Shown here piece after piece: positions 8,029 to 16,111 of a stretch of 64,000 nt of DNA. Source of the stretch: Sphingomonadaceae bacterium PASS1 (GTDB lineage: Bacteria; Pseudomonadota; Alphaproteobacteria; Sphingomonadales; Sphingomonadaceae); the NCBI GenBank assembly GCA_002255985.1, contig NKIR01000001.1:242914-306913 (forward strand), written 5' to 3'. Position 1 is the first letter of the stretch. Each line of letters opens with the position of its first letter. Made by a program: the position numbers and the translations under genes. The notes under the pieces were generated by a model. It did not search any database, was not told the DNA's origin, and worked only from the letters and a program-made list of their open reading frames with translations.

Positions 8029-8817
8029 TTAGCGTCCGGTCCAGACCGGATCACGTTTTTCCACAAAGGCGCGCGGGCCTTCCTTAAAGTCTTCGGTCTT
8101 GCGCAAGGCTATCATGCGTGCAGAAACAAAGGCTCGGCCAGCACCGTCTGGCTGGTTCCAGCATTCGCGCGCGGCGGCCAGCGTATATTGCACGGCCAGC
8201 GGCGCGTTGGCGGCAATGGTCTCGGCGAGTTCAAGCGCGGCGGCCATCGCCTGTCCGGCAGGAACAAGTCTGTTCACCAGTCCAACGCGATAGGCAAAGG
8301 CGGCATCAAAATTGTTGCCCGTCACCAGCATTTCATAGGCCAGATTGCGCGGCAGTGCATTAACCAGACGGTGAACACCTCCTGCCCCGGCCATCAAGCC
8401 GCGCTTGGTCTCCGGTAGGCCGAACTGGGCCGTCTCCGATGCGACGATCATGTCGCAAGCAAGGCACATTTCCGCGCCGCCAGCCAGAGCCATGCCTTCA
8501 ACAACGGCAATCCATGGTTTCATGCGGGCGATATAGACAAAGCCGCCAAAGCCGCCGGTTGTCGTGTCCAACTCCCGTCCCCGGCCAGCCGCCACCGCGC
8601 CCAGATCAGCGCCAGCACAAAATACGCGTGGTTCGCTGGAATTGAGCAGGACCACCCGGATTTCAGGGTCGAACTCTATCTTATTGACAATGGCATCCAT
8701 AGCAGCGGCCACTTCCGGGCTAATGGCATTACGCTTTTCGGGACGGTTGAGTGTCACCAGCGCGATATGCGGAGTCAGCAGCTCGAAAAGGACAGGTTCA
8801 GGGGCTTCATCAGACAT
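8029..8817 (-). CDS. Enoyl-CoA hydratase/isomerase (crotonase family)
   Basis: This 262-residue crotonase has the substrate motif NRPEKRNAIS near residue 25, the oxyanion segment CAGADL near 67, the second oxyanion glycine in MALAGGAEMCLACDM near 110, and LPETKRGLMAGAGGV near 140, which carries a catalytic-type glutamate. It should hydrate or isomerise an enoyl-CoA in beta-oxidation of the cluster substrate. It lies between the alcohol dehydrogenase remnant and the beta-barrel-like protein, all leftward. The C-terminus (DFKEGPRAFVEKR) is typical of the family. Confidence 0.88.
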   Translation of the reverse strand: MSDEAPEPVLFELLTPHIALVTLNRPEKRNAISPEVAAAMDAIVNKIEFDPEIRVVLLNSSEPRVFCAGADLGAVAAGRGRELDTTTGGFGGFVYIARMKPWIAVVEGMALAGGAEMCLACDMIVASETAQFGLPETKRGLMAGAGGVHRLVNALPRNLAYEMLVTGNNFDAAFAYRVGLVNRLVPAGQAMAAALELAETIAANAPLAVQYTLAAARECWNQPDGAGRAFVSARMIALRKTEDFKEGPRAFVEKRDPVWTGR

Positions 8818-8842
8818 GGAGTGCGTCTTTCAATTTATGATA

Positions 8843-9019
8843 TCAGGCGTCAAAGACAATAACGGTACGCGCCAATGCGCCGGCCAGTATATGCAAATCG
8901 GAATAGCGGACGCCAACCACCTTCAACCGGACCGGAACTTCGCGGCCAATCGGTTTGGAAATCGAGATATCCTCGATCTCCATGGCTTTGCCCACTTCAC
9001 GGAAAACCGCTGCCATCAT
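8843..9019 (-). pseudogene. Remnant of zinc-dependent alcohol dehydrogenase (internal deletion)
   Basis: A 58-codon frame encodes a start that matches medium-chain zinc alcohol dehydrogenases: AAVFREVGKAMEIEDISI, then a YSDLHILAG segment where GVCHSDLH is expected. It jumps straight to ARTVIVFDA and a stop, which resembles the C-terminus of the same family. Some 300 codons (catalytic zinc site, Rossmann domain) are missing, and the zinc-ligand Cys reads Arg and the adjacent His reads Tyr. The simplest reading is an in-frame internal deletion that left a short fused reading frame in the operon between the SDR and crotonase. GAGGG before the ATG survives, so it may still be translated. Confidence 0.7.
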
Positions 9020-9052
9020 AGAGCTGCCCTCAAGCCTTCGCTTTGCGTGTCA

Positions 9053-9832
9053 TTATTTTGCGGCAAAGCGAACGCCCGCATCAATGCGGATAGCCTGTGC
9101 ATTCATATAGCTATTACGACAGAGCTCCATTGCCAAAGAAGCATATTCCTCGACACTGCCAAACCGATTGGGAAAGACAGTCATCGCATTCAGTCGGTCT
9201 TTCATTTCCTGCGGCGCACGGTTCATCAGCGGCGTATCGAAAATGCCCGGCAGAATTGTGTTGATCCGGATGCCAAATCGCCCGAGATCGCGCGCGATCG
9301 GCAAGGTCATGCCGACGATTGCGGCTTTGCCCGCCGCATAGGCTGCCTGCCCCATCTGGCCGTCTTGTGCCGCGACCGAGCCTGTACAGACAATCGCCCC
9401 GCGTTCTCCATCAATCGGCTCCAGCGTTGCTGCGCCCGCCGCGAATCGGGTGATGGTGGCAAAGGTCCCCACTGCGTTCAACGTGAGCACCTGCGCAAAA
9501 TCGGCGGTTGGGAAAATACTGACGGCACCCGATTCGCGATCCTTGCGGATGGTCGCCTTGGCATTGCCCCCGCCAGCGCAGGAAATCAAAATGCGTTCTT
9601 GGCCATTCGTCGCGCGCGCTTTTTCAAAGGCGGCATCCAGGCTATCGTCGGATAAAACATTGGCTTCGCAGAATATTGCACCCGTTTCCGCCGCCGCCGC
9701 TTCCCCGGCTTCGGGGTTCACGTCAAGTATCGCGACTTTGGCGCCCATATCCCTTAGTGCCTTGACGCTTGCCAGACCCAGTCCGGACGCACCGCCGGTT
9801 ACAATTGCTGATGTCGAAGAATCGATTAACAT
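9053..9832 (-). CDS. SDR, 3-hydroxyacyl-CoA dehydrogenase type (HSD17B10-like)
   Basis: This 259-residue SDR has TGGASGLG at residues 12-19, the ILDVN acidic NAD-selecting end of strand 2, a SCAGGGNA variant of NNAG, a catalytic Ser in CTGSVAAQDGQMGQ, and YAAGK. The AAYAAGKAAIVGMTLPIARDL stretch and SPEDGQIGQ-like loop are characteristic of type-10 (short-chain 3-hydroxyacyl-CoA) dehydrogenases. It should oxidise the hydroxyacyl-CoA made by the neighbouring crotonase. The start at 9832 is preferred over 9916 because it precedes the first Rossmann strand and has AAGGG upstream. It is first gene of a leftward operon, divergent from the P450. Confidence 0.87.
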   Translation of the reverse strand: MLIDSSTSAIVTGGASGLGLASVKALRDMGAKVAILDVNPEAGEAAAAETGAIFCEANVLSDDSLDAAFEKARATNGQERILISCAGGGNAKATIRKDRESGAVSIFPTADFAQVLTLNAVGTFATITRFAAGAATLEPIDGERGAIVCTGSVAAQDGQMGQAAYAAGKAAIVGMTLPIARDLGRFGIRINTILPGIFDTPLMNRAPQEMKDRLNAMTVFPNRFGSVEEYASLAMELCRNSYMNAQAIRIDAGVRFAAK

Positions 9833-9918
9833 TGAAAGGCCCTTGTTGCATTTCGTTATTATCGCCTTATTGCCGAGGCTATTGTCGAGAGCAAGCGTCG
9901 TGACGCTAAGGAGCACAT

Positions 9919-11166
9919 ATGGTCAAAAATACGTTACCCGCTGAAGCCATCACCGACCCGCGCACCTTCACCGATCCGGCTGCACTGCATGGCTTGCTCG
10001 CCCGTATTCGCACGACCGATCCCCTGCCCTATATTCAGGCGGAGGATTACGCGCCATTCTGGCTCGTCAGTCGGCACGCGGACATCATGGAAATAGAGCG
10101 CAACGCCGAGCAATTCATCAATGCTCCGCGCCAGGCCATATTGCCCATATCCTATGAGTTGAAGGCCCGGGCGGCGTCAGGCGGACAGGAAACCATTTCC
10201 TATATGCGCAACCTCATCATGATGGATGGCGATGAGCATAAGTCCTATCGCAACATCACCCAGACCTATTTCACACCCAAGGGGCTGGCCGGCTTGATTG
10301 GCGATATTGAAGCACTGGCCAAGGAGTTCATTGGCCGCATGGATGGAGCGGACGGTGAGATCGATTTTGCCGATGTCGCCATGGCTTTTCCGCTGCGCGT
10401 TATCATGACGATGCTGGGCGTTCCTGCCGAAGACGAGCCGCTGATGATGCGGCTGACCCAGCAAACGCTCTCCAGTCAGGACCCAGAGTTTCAAGCCGAG
10501 GGCGGCGCGCGCAAGGCGATGCTGCAGATGTATGATTATTTCAAAAAGATCATCAATGATCTGCGCGAAACGCCCAACGAAACACTCGCAAGCGTGGTTG
10601 CAAATGCCCGCATTGACGGCGAATTGCTCGCTGACCGCGATGTGTTTGGCTATTTCAACATCATTGCCACGGCTGGTCATGATACGACCAGCTATTCGCT
10701 GACCGGCGGCATGCTGGCGTTTTTGCAAAACCCCGATCAATTGGCAAAACTGCGCGCTGACCCAGCGCTTATGCCGTTGGCAGTGGAAGAAGTGCTGCGC
10801 TGGACGGCGCCGGTTAAGCATTTCTGTCGCACTGCAGTGAGGGACTGCACCGTCGCAGGCAAGCAGATCAAAGCGGGCGATTATTTGCTGCTCAGCTTTC
10901 CATCGGGTAGTTTCGACGAGAAGGTTTACGAAGACCCGTTCACCTTCCGCATCGACCGAAAGCCCAATCGCCATTTGGCTTTTGGCACTGGACCGCATGT
11001 CTGCCTCGGCCAATATCTGGCGCGGTTCGAGCTCCAATCCTTTTTTCGCGAACTGCTTGACCGGGTCGAGCATATCGAACTGGCGGGAGAACCGCGTTTT
11101 GTTGAAGGCAGCTTTGTCGGCGGCGTGAAATATCTGCCCGTCCGATACACCATGAAACAACAGTAA
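9919..11166 (+). CDS. Cytochrome P450 (class I, soluble)
   Basis: This 415-residue P450 has the I-helix oxygen motif AGHDTTS near residue 252, the K-helix ExxR in EEVLRWTAPV near 291, and the haem ligand Cys362 in FGTGPHVCLG. There is no membrane anchor, as expected for bacterial P450s fed by ferredoxin; no ferredoxin or reductase gene is present in the window. The general look (HLAFGTGPHVCLGQYLAR) fits P450s acting on steroids, terpenes or fatty-acid chains. It leads a rightward operon with an SDR, BaiE-like proteins and a KstD-like enzyme, so it probably makes the first hydroxylation. Confidence 0.92.
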   Translation: MVKNTLPAEAITDPRTFTDPAALHGLLARIRTTDPLPYIQAEDYAPFWLVSRHADIMEIERNAEQFINAPRQAILPISYELKARAASGGQETISYMRNLIMMDGDEHKSYRNITQTYFTPKGLAGLIGDIEALAKEFIGRMDGADGEIDFADVAMAFPLRVIMTMLGVPAEDEPLMMRLTQQTLSSQDPEFQAEGGARKAMLQMYDYFKKIINDLRETPNETLASVVANARIDGELLADRDVFGYFNIIATAGHDTTSYSLTGGMLAFLQNPDQLAKLRADPALMPLAVEEVLRWTAPVKHFCRTAVRDCTVAGKQIKAGDYLLLSFPSGSFDEKVYEDPFTFRIDRKPNRHLAFGTGPHVCLGQYLARFELQSFFRELLDRVEHIELAGEPRFVEGSFVGGVKYLPVRYTMKQQ

Positions 11167-11176
11167 AGGAGCTTGA

Positions 11177-11974
11177 TTGACTATGCGCACGAACTCGGGC
11201 CGGTTGGCCGGCAAAGTCGCAATCATCACCGGGGCCAGCAAAGGCACCGGAGTCGTCATGGGCAAGCAGTTCGCCGACGCAGGTGCCAAGGTGTTGATGG
11301 TCGCTCGCAATGAAGACGCGGTGAAAGAAGCGGCAGTTGCTGCGGGCAATGGTGCGATCGGGATGCGCGCCGATGTGACCAACGAAGCCGATGTCGCGGC
11401 GATGGTGGACCGCGCGCTCGCCGAATGGGGTCAGGTCGATATTTTGCTCAACAACGCGGTCATTCCGGGCAAGGATTTGCACGTCTGGGAACAGACGCTG
11501 GAAAACTGGAACGAGGTGTTCGCCATCTGCATCACCGCGCCGATGATCGCTTCGCGCGAAGTGCTCAAACGTTCGATGCTGGAGCGCAAAACCGGCTCGA
11601 TTATCAACTTCTCGTCCACCGCAGGCTGGACTGGGATGCCGCGCAAGTCGCATTATGTCTCGTCCAAGGCCGGATTGCGCGCGCTGACCAAGGTGATCGC
11701 CACCGAAGCTGGGCCTTATGGTGTGCGCTGCAACTGCCTCGTCCCCGGCGGGATTGAGACCGATTTGTGGACCAACTGGGGCAAACGAATGTCGGCTGAG
11801 CAGGGCATCACTTTTGAAGAGTGGAAGGTGAAAGCACTGAGCGACGTTCCGTTGCGCACGATTTCACAGCCCGAAGATATTGGAAATCTCGCCTTGTTTC
11901 TTGCCAGTGATGAAAGCCGCACCATCACCGGTCAGTCGATCAATTGCGACGCCGGCAGCATCATGATCGGTTAA
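11177..11974 (+). CDS. Short-chain dehydrogenase/reductase
   Basis: This is a 265-residue classical SDR: TGASKGTG near residue 20, LLNNAVIP as the NNAG equivalent, Ser in IINFSSTAGW, and YVSSK as the Tyr/Lys motif, then LVPGGIETD. It probably oxidises the alcohol produced by the upstream P450. The TTG at 11177 is five bases from AAAGGAG and best spaced; an ATG two codons later at 11183 is the alternative. It is 10 bases behind the P450 and 12 before the first SnoaL-fold gene, so all are one transcription unit. Confidence 0.87.
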   Translation: MTMRTNSGRLAGKVAIITGASKGTGVVMGKQFADAGAKVLMVARNEDAVKEAAVAAGNGAIGMRADVTNEADVAAMVDRALAEWGQVDILLNNAVIPGKDLHVWEQTLENWNEVFAICITAPMIASREVLKRSMLERKTGSIINFSSTAGWTGMPRKSHYVSSKAGLRALTKVIATEAGPYGVRCNCLVPGGIETDLWTNWGKRMSAEQGITFEEWKVKALSDVPLRTISQPEDIGNLALFLASDESRTITGQSINCDAGSIMIG

Positions 11975-11986
11975 GGGAGAACCCGT

Positions 11987-12469
11987 GTGTCAAAAACTAT
12001 CGAACAGCGCTTATTGGAACTCGAAGATCGCGAAGCCATTCGCCAAGTCGTATCCGGCTATGGCTATGCGGTAGACGGGCTGAATGCCGAAGCCGTCGGC
12101 TCCTGCTATGTCGATGCCGGCGTCTATGCCGTTGGCGACATTGGGAAAATGGAAGGCCGCGAAACTATCGAGGCGATCACCCGCGACCCTGGCCATCTTG
12201 CTTATGTCGGCGCAGGATGCGCGCATATTGCAACCTCGCCGTATATCATTCTCGACGGTGACTACGCAGTCGCCACCTGCCACACTATGGTCAACATGCA
12301 CGGCGAGAACGGCTTTTTCATTGGCCGTTTGAGCGCATCGCGCATTGATCTGGCGCGGCAAGACGATGGCAGCTGGAAAATCACCTATCGGCAGAATTAC
12401 ATGCTGAACGGCGATCCTGCGGGCTCGAAACTGCTTGGGCGGCTGAACGAAGGGCCGGCAGCAGCCTGA
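11987..12469 (+). CDS. SnoaL/NTF2-fold protein, candidate dehydratase or isomerase (copy 1)
   Basis: This 160-residue protein opens with a helix (TIEQRLLELEDREAIRQVVSGYGYAVDGLN) typical of SnoaL_4-type NTF2 folds. It keeps a Tyr five residues before Asp (YGYAVD) and a His in AHIATSPYI. These are the places of the Tyr/Asp/His set reported for the bile-acid 7-alpha-dehydratase BaiE (Tyr30, Asp35, His83; recalled, not looked up). The start codon is GTG, behind AAGGGAGA. It is the first of three such genes in a row and more distant from the other two. The likely role is water elimination or double-bond shift on a cyclic intermediate. Confidence 0.75.
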   Translation: MSKTIEQRLLELEDREAIRQVVSGYGYAVDGLNAEAVGSCYVDAGVYAVGDIGKMEGRETIEAITRDPGHLAYVGAGCAHIATSPYIILDGDYAVATCHTMVNMHGENGFFIGRLSASRIDLARQDDGSWKITYRQNYMLNGDPAGSKLLGRLNEGPAAA

Positions 12470-12472
12470 CCG

Positions 12473-12931
12473 ATGAGCGCGCTTTCCGGTATCGCAAAGC
12501 TAATGGCAATCGACGCCATTTGCTTGCTTAAGGCAAGACGGGACCGGGCGTGCGATACCAAGGACTGGGACCTTTATGCATCGCTGCACGCGCCCGACCA
12601 TGTATCAGAAAACGGCGACTATGGCCGCTGGACCAGCACCGCCGAAATGATGCTCTATGTGCCCAAAAGCATGAGAAATCTGACAACATTGCACCAGTCG
12701 CACACACCCGACATCACCTTTGAGACCGCCACCACAGCACGCGGCATCTGGGCGATGGAGGGTATGTCGTTCTGGCAGCAGGACAGTGAAGACCATTGGT
12801 TTCAGGCCTTTGGCCATTATTTCGAAAGCTATGAAGTGCGCGGCGGCAGATGGCTATTCACCAGCCGCAAGCTCACTTATTATCATACAAGAAAATCCGA
12901 AGGCGCGATCTTTCCGCCTAAGATCGACTAA
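12473..12931 (+). CDS. SnoaL/NTF2-fold protein, BaiE-like (copy 2)
   Basis: This 152-residue protein is clearly paralogous to the next one: both share LLKxRRDRAxDTKDWxLYxSLHA and SHTPDITF. The HTPDIT element and a YEVRGGRWLFTSR end match the pattern of BaiE (HTPEIT, YEKIDGQWY). The Asp of DTK and the His of SHTP are present, but the position of the BaiE Tyr is Arg (RRDRACD). It begins three bases after the stop of copy 1. Dehydratase activity is inferred from fold and context, and the lost Tyr makes the chemistry uncertain. Confidence 0.75.
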   Translation: MSALSGIAKLMAIDAICLLKARRDRACDTKDWDLYASLHAPDHVSENGDYGRWTSTAEMMLYVPKSMRNLTTLHQSHTPDITFETATTARGIWAMEGMSFWQQDSEDHWFQAFGHYFESYEVRGGRWLFTSRKLTYYHTRKSEGAIFPPKID

Positions 12932-12955
12932 AACCCAATTTTAGGAGAATTCAAC

Positions 12956-13396
12956 ATGATAGGCATGACCGACATCGAATATCTAATGGCTGTGAACGAA
13001 ATACAGCTGTTGAAATCGCGCCGCGACCGCGCGGTAGATACCAAGGACTGGGCACTTTACCGTTCGCTACACGCCGATCATCATGTGTCGCATAATGACG
13101 GCTATGAACGGTGGGAATCGGCTGACGTGATGATTGCAAATGTCAAAGATCTGCTCAACGAAACCAAAACATCGGTGCATCATTCGCACACACCTGACAT
13201 CACCTTTCAATCAGCAACAACCGCCAAAAGCATTTGGGGTATGGAGGATTTGATCTTTGATACTGCAAGCGGTGAATTGCTCATCCACGGCTTTGGTTTC
13301 TATCATGAGACATATGAAAAAATCGACGGTAAGTGGCTGTTCAATAGCCGCCAGCTAAAGCGCACATTGGTGCGTGAAAAGCCCGAAAGCAAATAG
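12956..13396 (+). CDS. SnoaL/NTF2-fold protein, BaiE-like (copy 3)
   Basis: This 146-residue protein is the tandem duplicate of copy 2. Its HHSHTPDITF and the closing YEKIDGKWLFNSRQLKR segment are strikingly close to BaiE (GHTPEIT; YEKIDGQWY). Asp and His of the presumed catalytic set are present, while the Tyr position is Arg, as in copy 2. TTAGGAG lies just before the ATG. The two copies may form a heteromer or act on different epimers; both are inferences. It is followed by the KstD-like gene after 32 bases. Confidence 0.77.
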   Translation: MIGMTDIEYLMAVNEIQLLKSRRDRAVDTKDWALYRSLHADHHVSHNDGYERWESADVMIANVKDLLNETKTSVHHSHTPDITFQSATTAKSIWGMEDLIFDTASGELLIHGFGFYHETYEKIDGKWLFNSRQLKRTLVREKPESK

Positions 13397-13428
13397 GGCT
13401 GAGACCCGCAACTTCGAAGGATTGTCCG

Positions 13429-15099
13429 ATGAGCACATATGACGAAACATTCGACTTTGTCGTCGTCGGCAGCGGCGGAGGATCGATGTGTGCCGCGCTT
13501 GTGCTGCGACAGGCTGGCAAGTCTGTGCTGATCCTCGAAAAAACCGACCTGATCGGCGGCACAACAGCGCGCTCGGGTGGCGTCATGTGGATACCCAACA
13601 ACCGCTTCATGAAGCGCGACGGGGTCGAGGACAGCCGGGAAAAGTCGATAGCCTATATGGACTCGGTGGTTGGCGATCATAATGACACACCGGGTGCCAC
13701 GAAAGCGCGACGAGATGCCTATGTTGATAACAGCACAGAGATGGTCGATTTCCTCGTTGATCAGGGAATTAAGCTCAACCGCGTCTCTTATTGGCCGGAT
13801 TATTATGACAACCAGCCAGGTGGTTCGGAAGAAGGCCGCACGGTTGTCGCCGAACTGTTCAATGTGAATGAGCTTGGCGAATGGAAATCCAAGCTGCGTC
13901 CCAATTTCATTCCGATGATGGGAACGCTGGACGAGTTCCTCAAGCTCAGGTTCATCAAAAAGAGCTGGGAGGCCAAGAAGATTGCGGTGCGACTTGGGCT
14001 GCGGACAATTGGCGCGAAGCTGACAGGTAAGCACTACGTCACTGCAGGTGCCGCGCTTCAGGGGCGAATGTTTCAGGCGGCGTTGAAAGCCCGTGTCGAA
14101 TTTCGTATCAATTCCGCAGTCCAAGAGCTGGTTGTCGAAGACGGCAGGGTCAAAGGCGTTGTCGCAATGATAAACAGCAAGCCATATCGGGTAGCGGCGA
14201 AATTGGGCGTCCTGGTGAACGCCGGCGGTTTTGCGCACAATCAGGAAATGCGCGACAAATATATTCCGGGAACGAGCGTCAAATGGACCAATGTGACCGA
14301 AGGCGATACCGGCGAGATGATCCTGGAGATGATGCGCCACGGCGCCGCCATCGCGCAAATGGAGGAAATGGTCGGCAACCAGATGTCGATCCCGCCGGGC
14401 ATGGAAAATGATGCGGTAAAACCCGTTGTGCAAGGCGTCACTGCCGCGCCACATGCTATACTCGTGGACCAAACCGGCGTACGCTACATGAACGAAAGCG
14501 GATCTTACATGACCTATTGTCAGGGCATGCTTGAGCGCAACAAGACGGTTCCTGCCGTACCGAGCTGGGCAATCATGGATAGCCAATACATCAAGAACTA
14601 CGGTCTGATAACGCCATTTCCAAGCACAAAAAAGCCGCAAGCCTGGTATGATTCAGGTTATCTTAAAAAGGCCGATACGATTGAAGAGCTGGCAGGCATG
14701 CTAAACATTGGTCCCTCAGCGCTCCGTGCAACGGTCGATCGCTTCAACGGCTTTGTAGAAAACAACAAGGATGAGGATTTCAACCGGGGGGAGCGGGCCT
14801 ATGATCGCTGGCTGGGCGATCCCTACCACCCGAACAACGCCTCACTTGGAAGCATCAGCAAAGGCCCCTTTTATGCGGTCGAGGTCGTTCCCGGCGACGT
14901 TGGCACTTATGGCGGCGTGGTGACCGACGACAATGCCCGCGTGTTGCGCGAGGATGGAACTGCAATTGAAGGCCTCTACGCCACAGGCATTTCCACTGCA
15001 TCGGTCATGGGCCGCGCGTATGCTGGAGCCGGAGCCAGCGTCGGCCCGTCATTCGTGTGGGGCTATGTCACCGCCAAACATGTTTTGGCTTCTGCATAG
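13429..15099 (+). CDS. FAD-dependent 3-ketosteroid-delta1-dehydrogenase-like oxidoreductase
   Basis: This 556-residue flavoprotein of the fumarate-reductase/KstD superfamily has a dinucleotide motif GSGGGS at residues 14-19, the FAD-binding EKTDLIGGTTARSGGVMW segment near 40, and the C-terminal GLYATGISTASVMGRAYAGAGAS signature near 520. That signature is nearly that of 3-ketosteroid delta1-dehydrogenases. It should introduce a double bond next to a ring ketone. The neighbours (P450, SDR, BaiE-like dehydratases) make ring desaturation of a steroid or terpenoid-like substrate plausible. There is no signal peptide, so it is cytoplasmic. The electron acceptor is unknown. Confidence 0.85.
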   Translation: MSTYDETFDFVVVGSGGGSMCAALVLRQAGKSVLILEKTDLIGGTTARSGGVMWIPNNRFMKRDGVEDSREKSIAYMDSVVGDHNDTPGATKARRDAYVDNSTEMVDFLVDQGIKLNRVSYWPDYYDNQPGGSEEGRTVVAELFNVNELGEWKSKLRPNFIPMMGTLDEFLKLRFIKKSWEAKKIAVRLGLRTIGAKLTGKHYVTAGAALQGRMFQAALKARVEFRINSAVQELVVEDGRVKGVVAMINSKPYRVAAKLGVLVNAGGFAHNQEMRDKYIPGTSVKWTNVTEGDTGEMILEMMRHGAAIAQMEEMVGNQMSIPPGMENDAVKPVVQGVTAAPHAILVDQTGVRYMNESGSYMTYCQGMLERNKTVPAVPSWAIMDSQYIKNYGLITPFPSTKKPQAWYDSGYLKKADTIEELAGMLNIGPSALRATVDRFNGFVENNKDEDFNRGERAYDRWLGDPYHPNNASLGSISKGPFYAVEVVPGDVGTYGGVVTDDNARVLREDGTAIEGLYATGISTASVMGRAYAGAGASVGPSFVWGYVTAKHVLASA

Positions 15100-15109
15100 G
15101 GTGCACATC

Positions 15110-15838
15110 ATGGCACTCAACGACCGCGACCTGCGCATATCGCTATCCGATGCTCGAACGATAGATGCTACAACCAGTTACGCACGTAGCGGCATTTTGC
15201 GGATTGGCGATCTTTTTTCTGAAGCTGTAGCAGACGCGCTGCATCATCACCTTGATCGAGAAGTGGAGTGGGGACGGGTAGTCAGCCAAGGGGATAAGGC
15301 ATGGGATTTGACACCTCAAGCCATTGCCCTGCTGCAAGGCGAAAATGAAAAAGCATTTCTCTCCAAAATCCATGAATCAGCGCGCGATGGGTTCCAATTC
15401 TTGTTTGATTCGCTCATCGTATCTGACAACGCAGACGAACGCCGGGCTCGAGGGTTGCTGGTCGATAGGGTAATTGAAGCCCTTAACCATCCCGCTTCAC
15501 TTGACCTATTCCGCACGATCACAGGAGAGCCCGCAGTTCGTGTCGTCAATGGGCAGGCTACACGCTATCTGCCTGGCCATTTTCTCACCAGCCACGATGA
15601 TGACATCGCCGGCGAGGACCGCGTCGCTGCCTATGTTATCAATCTGACAAGGGGCTGGCGATCTGATTGGGGCGGAATGCTGCAATTCCACAACGCAGGC
15701 GGCGACATACCTCTTGCGCTCAAGCCCGGATTCAATACCATCCATTTGTTCCGCGTTCCGCAAACACACAGTGTGTCTTATGTCGCTCCCTTTGCTACCG
15801 TACCTCGGTATGCAATTACCGGATGGCTGCAGCGGTGA
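15110..15838 (+). CDS. 2-oxoglutarate/Fe(II) oxygenase, prolyl-4-hydroxylase-like fold
   Basis: This 242-residue protein has the iron triad HxD at His162-Asp164 (TSHDDD), the distal His220 in QTHSVSYV, and the 2-oxoglutarate-binding Arg near 232 in PRYAITGWL. Its core (YVINLTRGWRSDWGGMLQF) is typical of 2OG-Fe(II) oxygenases of the P4H-like type. It starts 10 bases after the KstD-like gene; the ATG at 15110 has AGGG upstream, and the longer frame back to 14933 lies inside the KstD gene. It may hydroxylate a small cluster metabolite or a protein. It is last in the rightward operon, facing the lipoyl gene. Confidence 0.82.
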   Translation: MALNDRDLRISLSDARTIDATTSYARSGILRIGDLFSEAVADALHHHLDREVEWGRVVSQGDKAWDLTPQAIALLQGENEKAFLSKIHESARDGFQFLFDSLIVSDNADERRARGLLVDRVIEALNHPASLDLFRTITGEPAVRVVNGQATRYLPGHFLTSHDDDIAGEDRVAAYVINLTRGWRSDWGGMLQFHNAGGDIPLALKPGFNTIHLFRVPQTHSVSYVAPFATVPRYAITGWLQR

Positions 15839-15862
15839 GTTGCTCTGCGCGACGCTTGGTTA

Positions 15863-16093
15863 TCAAGCGATTTCGCCAATAACGGTGCCGCACGGATAGG
15901 TTTCGCCATCAGCGACCGTCACGGTAATTATTCCTGTCGCCGGGGACTCAATTTCACGAGCAGTCTTGTCAGTTTCGAGGATGTAGATCACATCGCCCTC
16001 ATTGACATGGTCTCCGCTTTCGAACATCCATTCGGCGAGCGTGCCTTCGGTCATCGACATTTCAAGTTTGGGGATGGTCAGTTCGGTTGCCAT
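15863..16093 (-). CDS. Stand-alone lipoyl (biotinyl/lipoyl) domain protein
   Basis: All 76 residues form one lipoyl domain: TIPKLEMSMTEGTL at the start, the lipoyl-lysine hairpin ETDKTARE with Lys43, and GEI at the end. It is the swinging-arm carrier for the fused E1 encoded 18 bases upstream. There is no E1-binding, acyltransferase or E3-binding domain, unlike a normal E2. The E2 catalytic core and E3 must come from elsewhere, or this carrier works in a different way. Biotin attachment would expect AMKM rather than TDK, so lipoate is favoured. Confidence 0.9.
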   Translation of the reverse strand: MATELTIPKLEMSMTEGTLAEWMFESGDHVNEGDVIYILETDKTAREIESPATGIITVTVADGETYPCGTVIGEIA

Positions 16094-16111
16094 AACTATT
16101 CTCTCTCTTGA

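Noticed and set aside
8564-9655. 363-codon plus-strand frame across crotonase, ADH remnant and SDR
   Set aside because: It spans two real minus-strand genes and has no domain features.
10177-11382. Long minus-strand frame opposite the P450
   Set aside because: Shadow of the P450 and SDR codons; no recognisable fold, and the plus strand carries all P450 motifs.
13303-14640. Long minus-strand frame opposite the KstD-like gene
   Set aside because: It is the complement of a strongly conserved flavoprotein; His/Arg-rich shadow sequence without family motifs.
15863-16093. Biotin carrier protein instead of lipoyl protein
   Set aside because: The modified-lysine hairpin reads ETDKTA, typical for lipoate; biotin carriers usually have AMKM, and the neighbour is a 2-oxo-acid E1.
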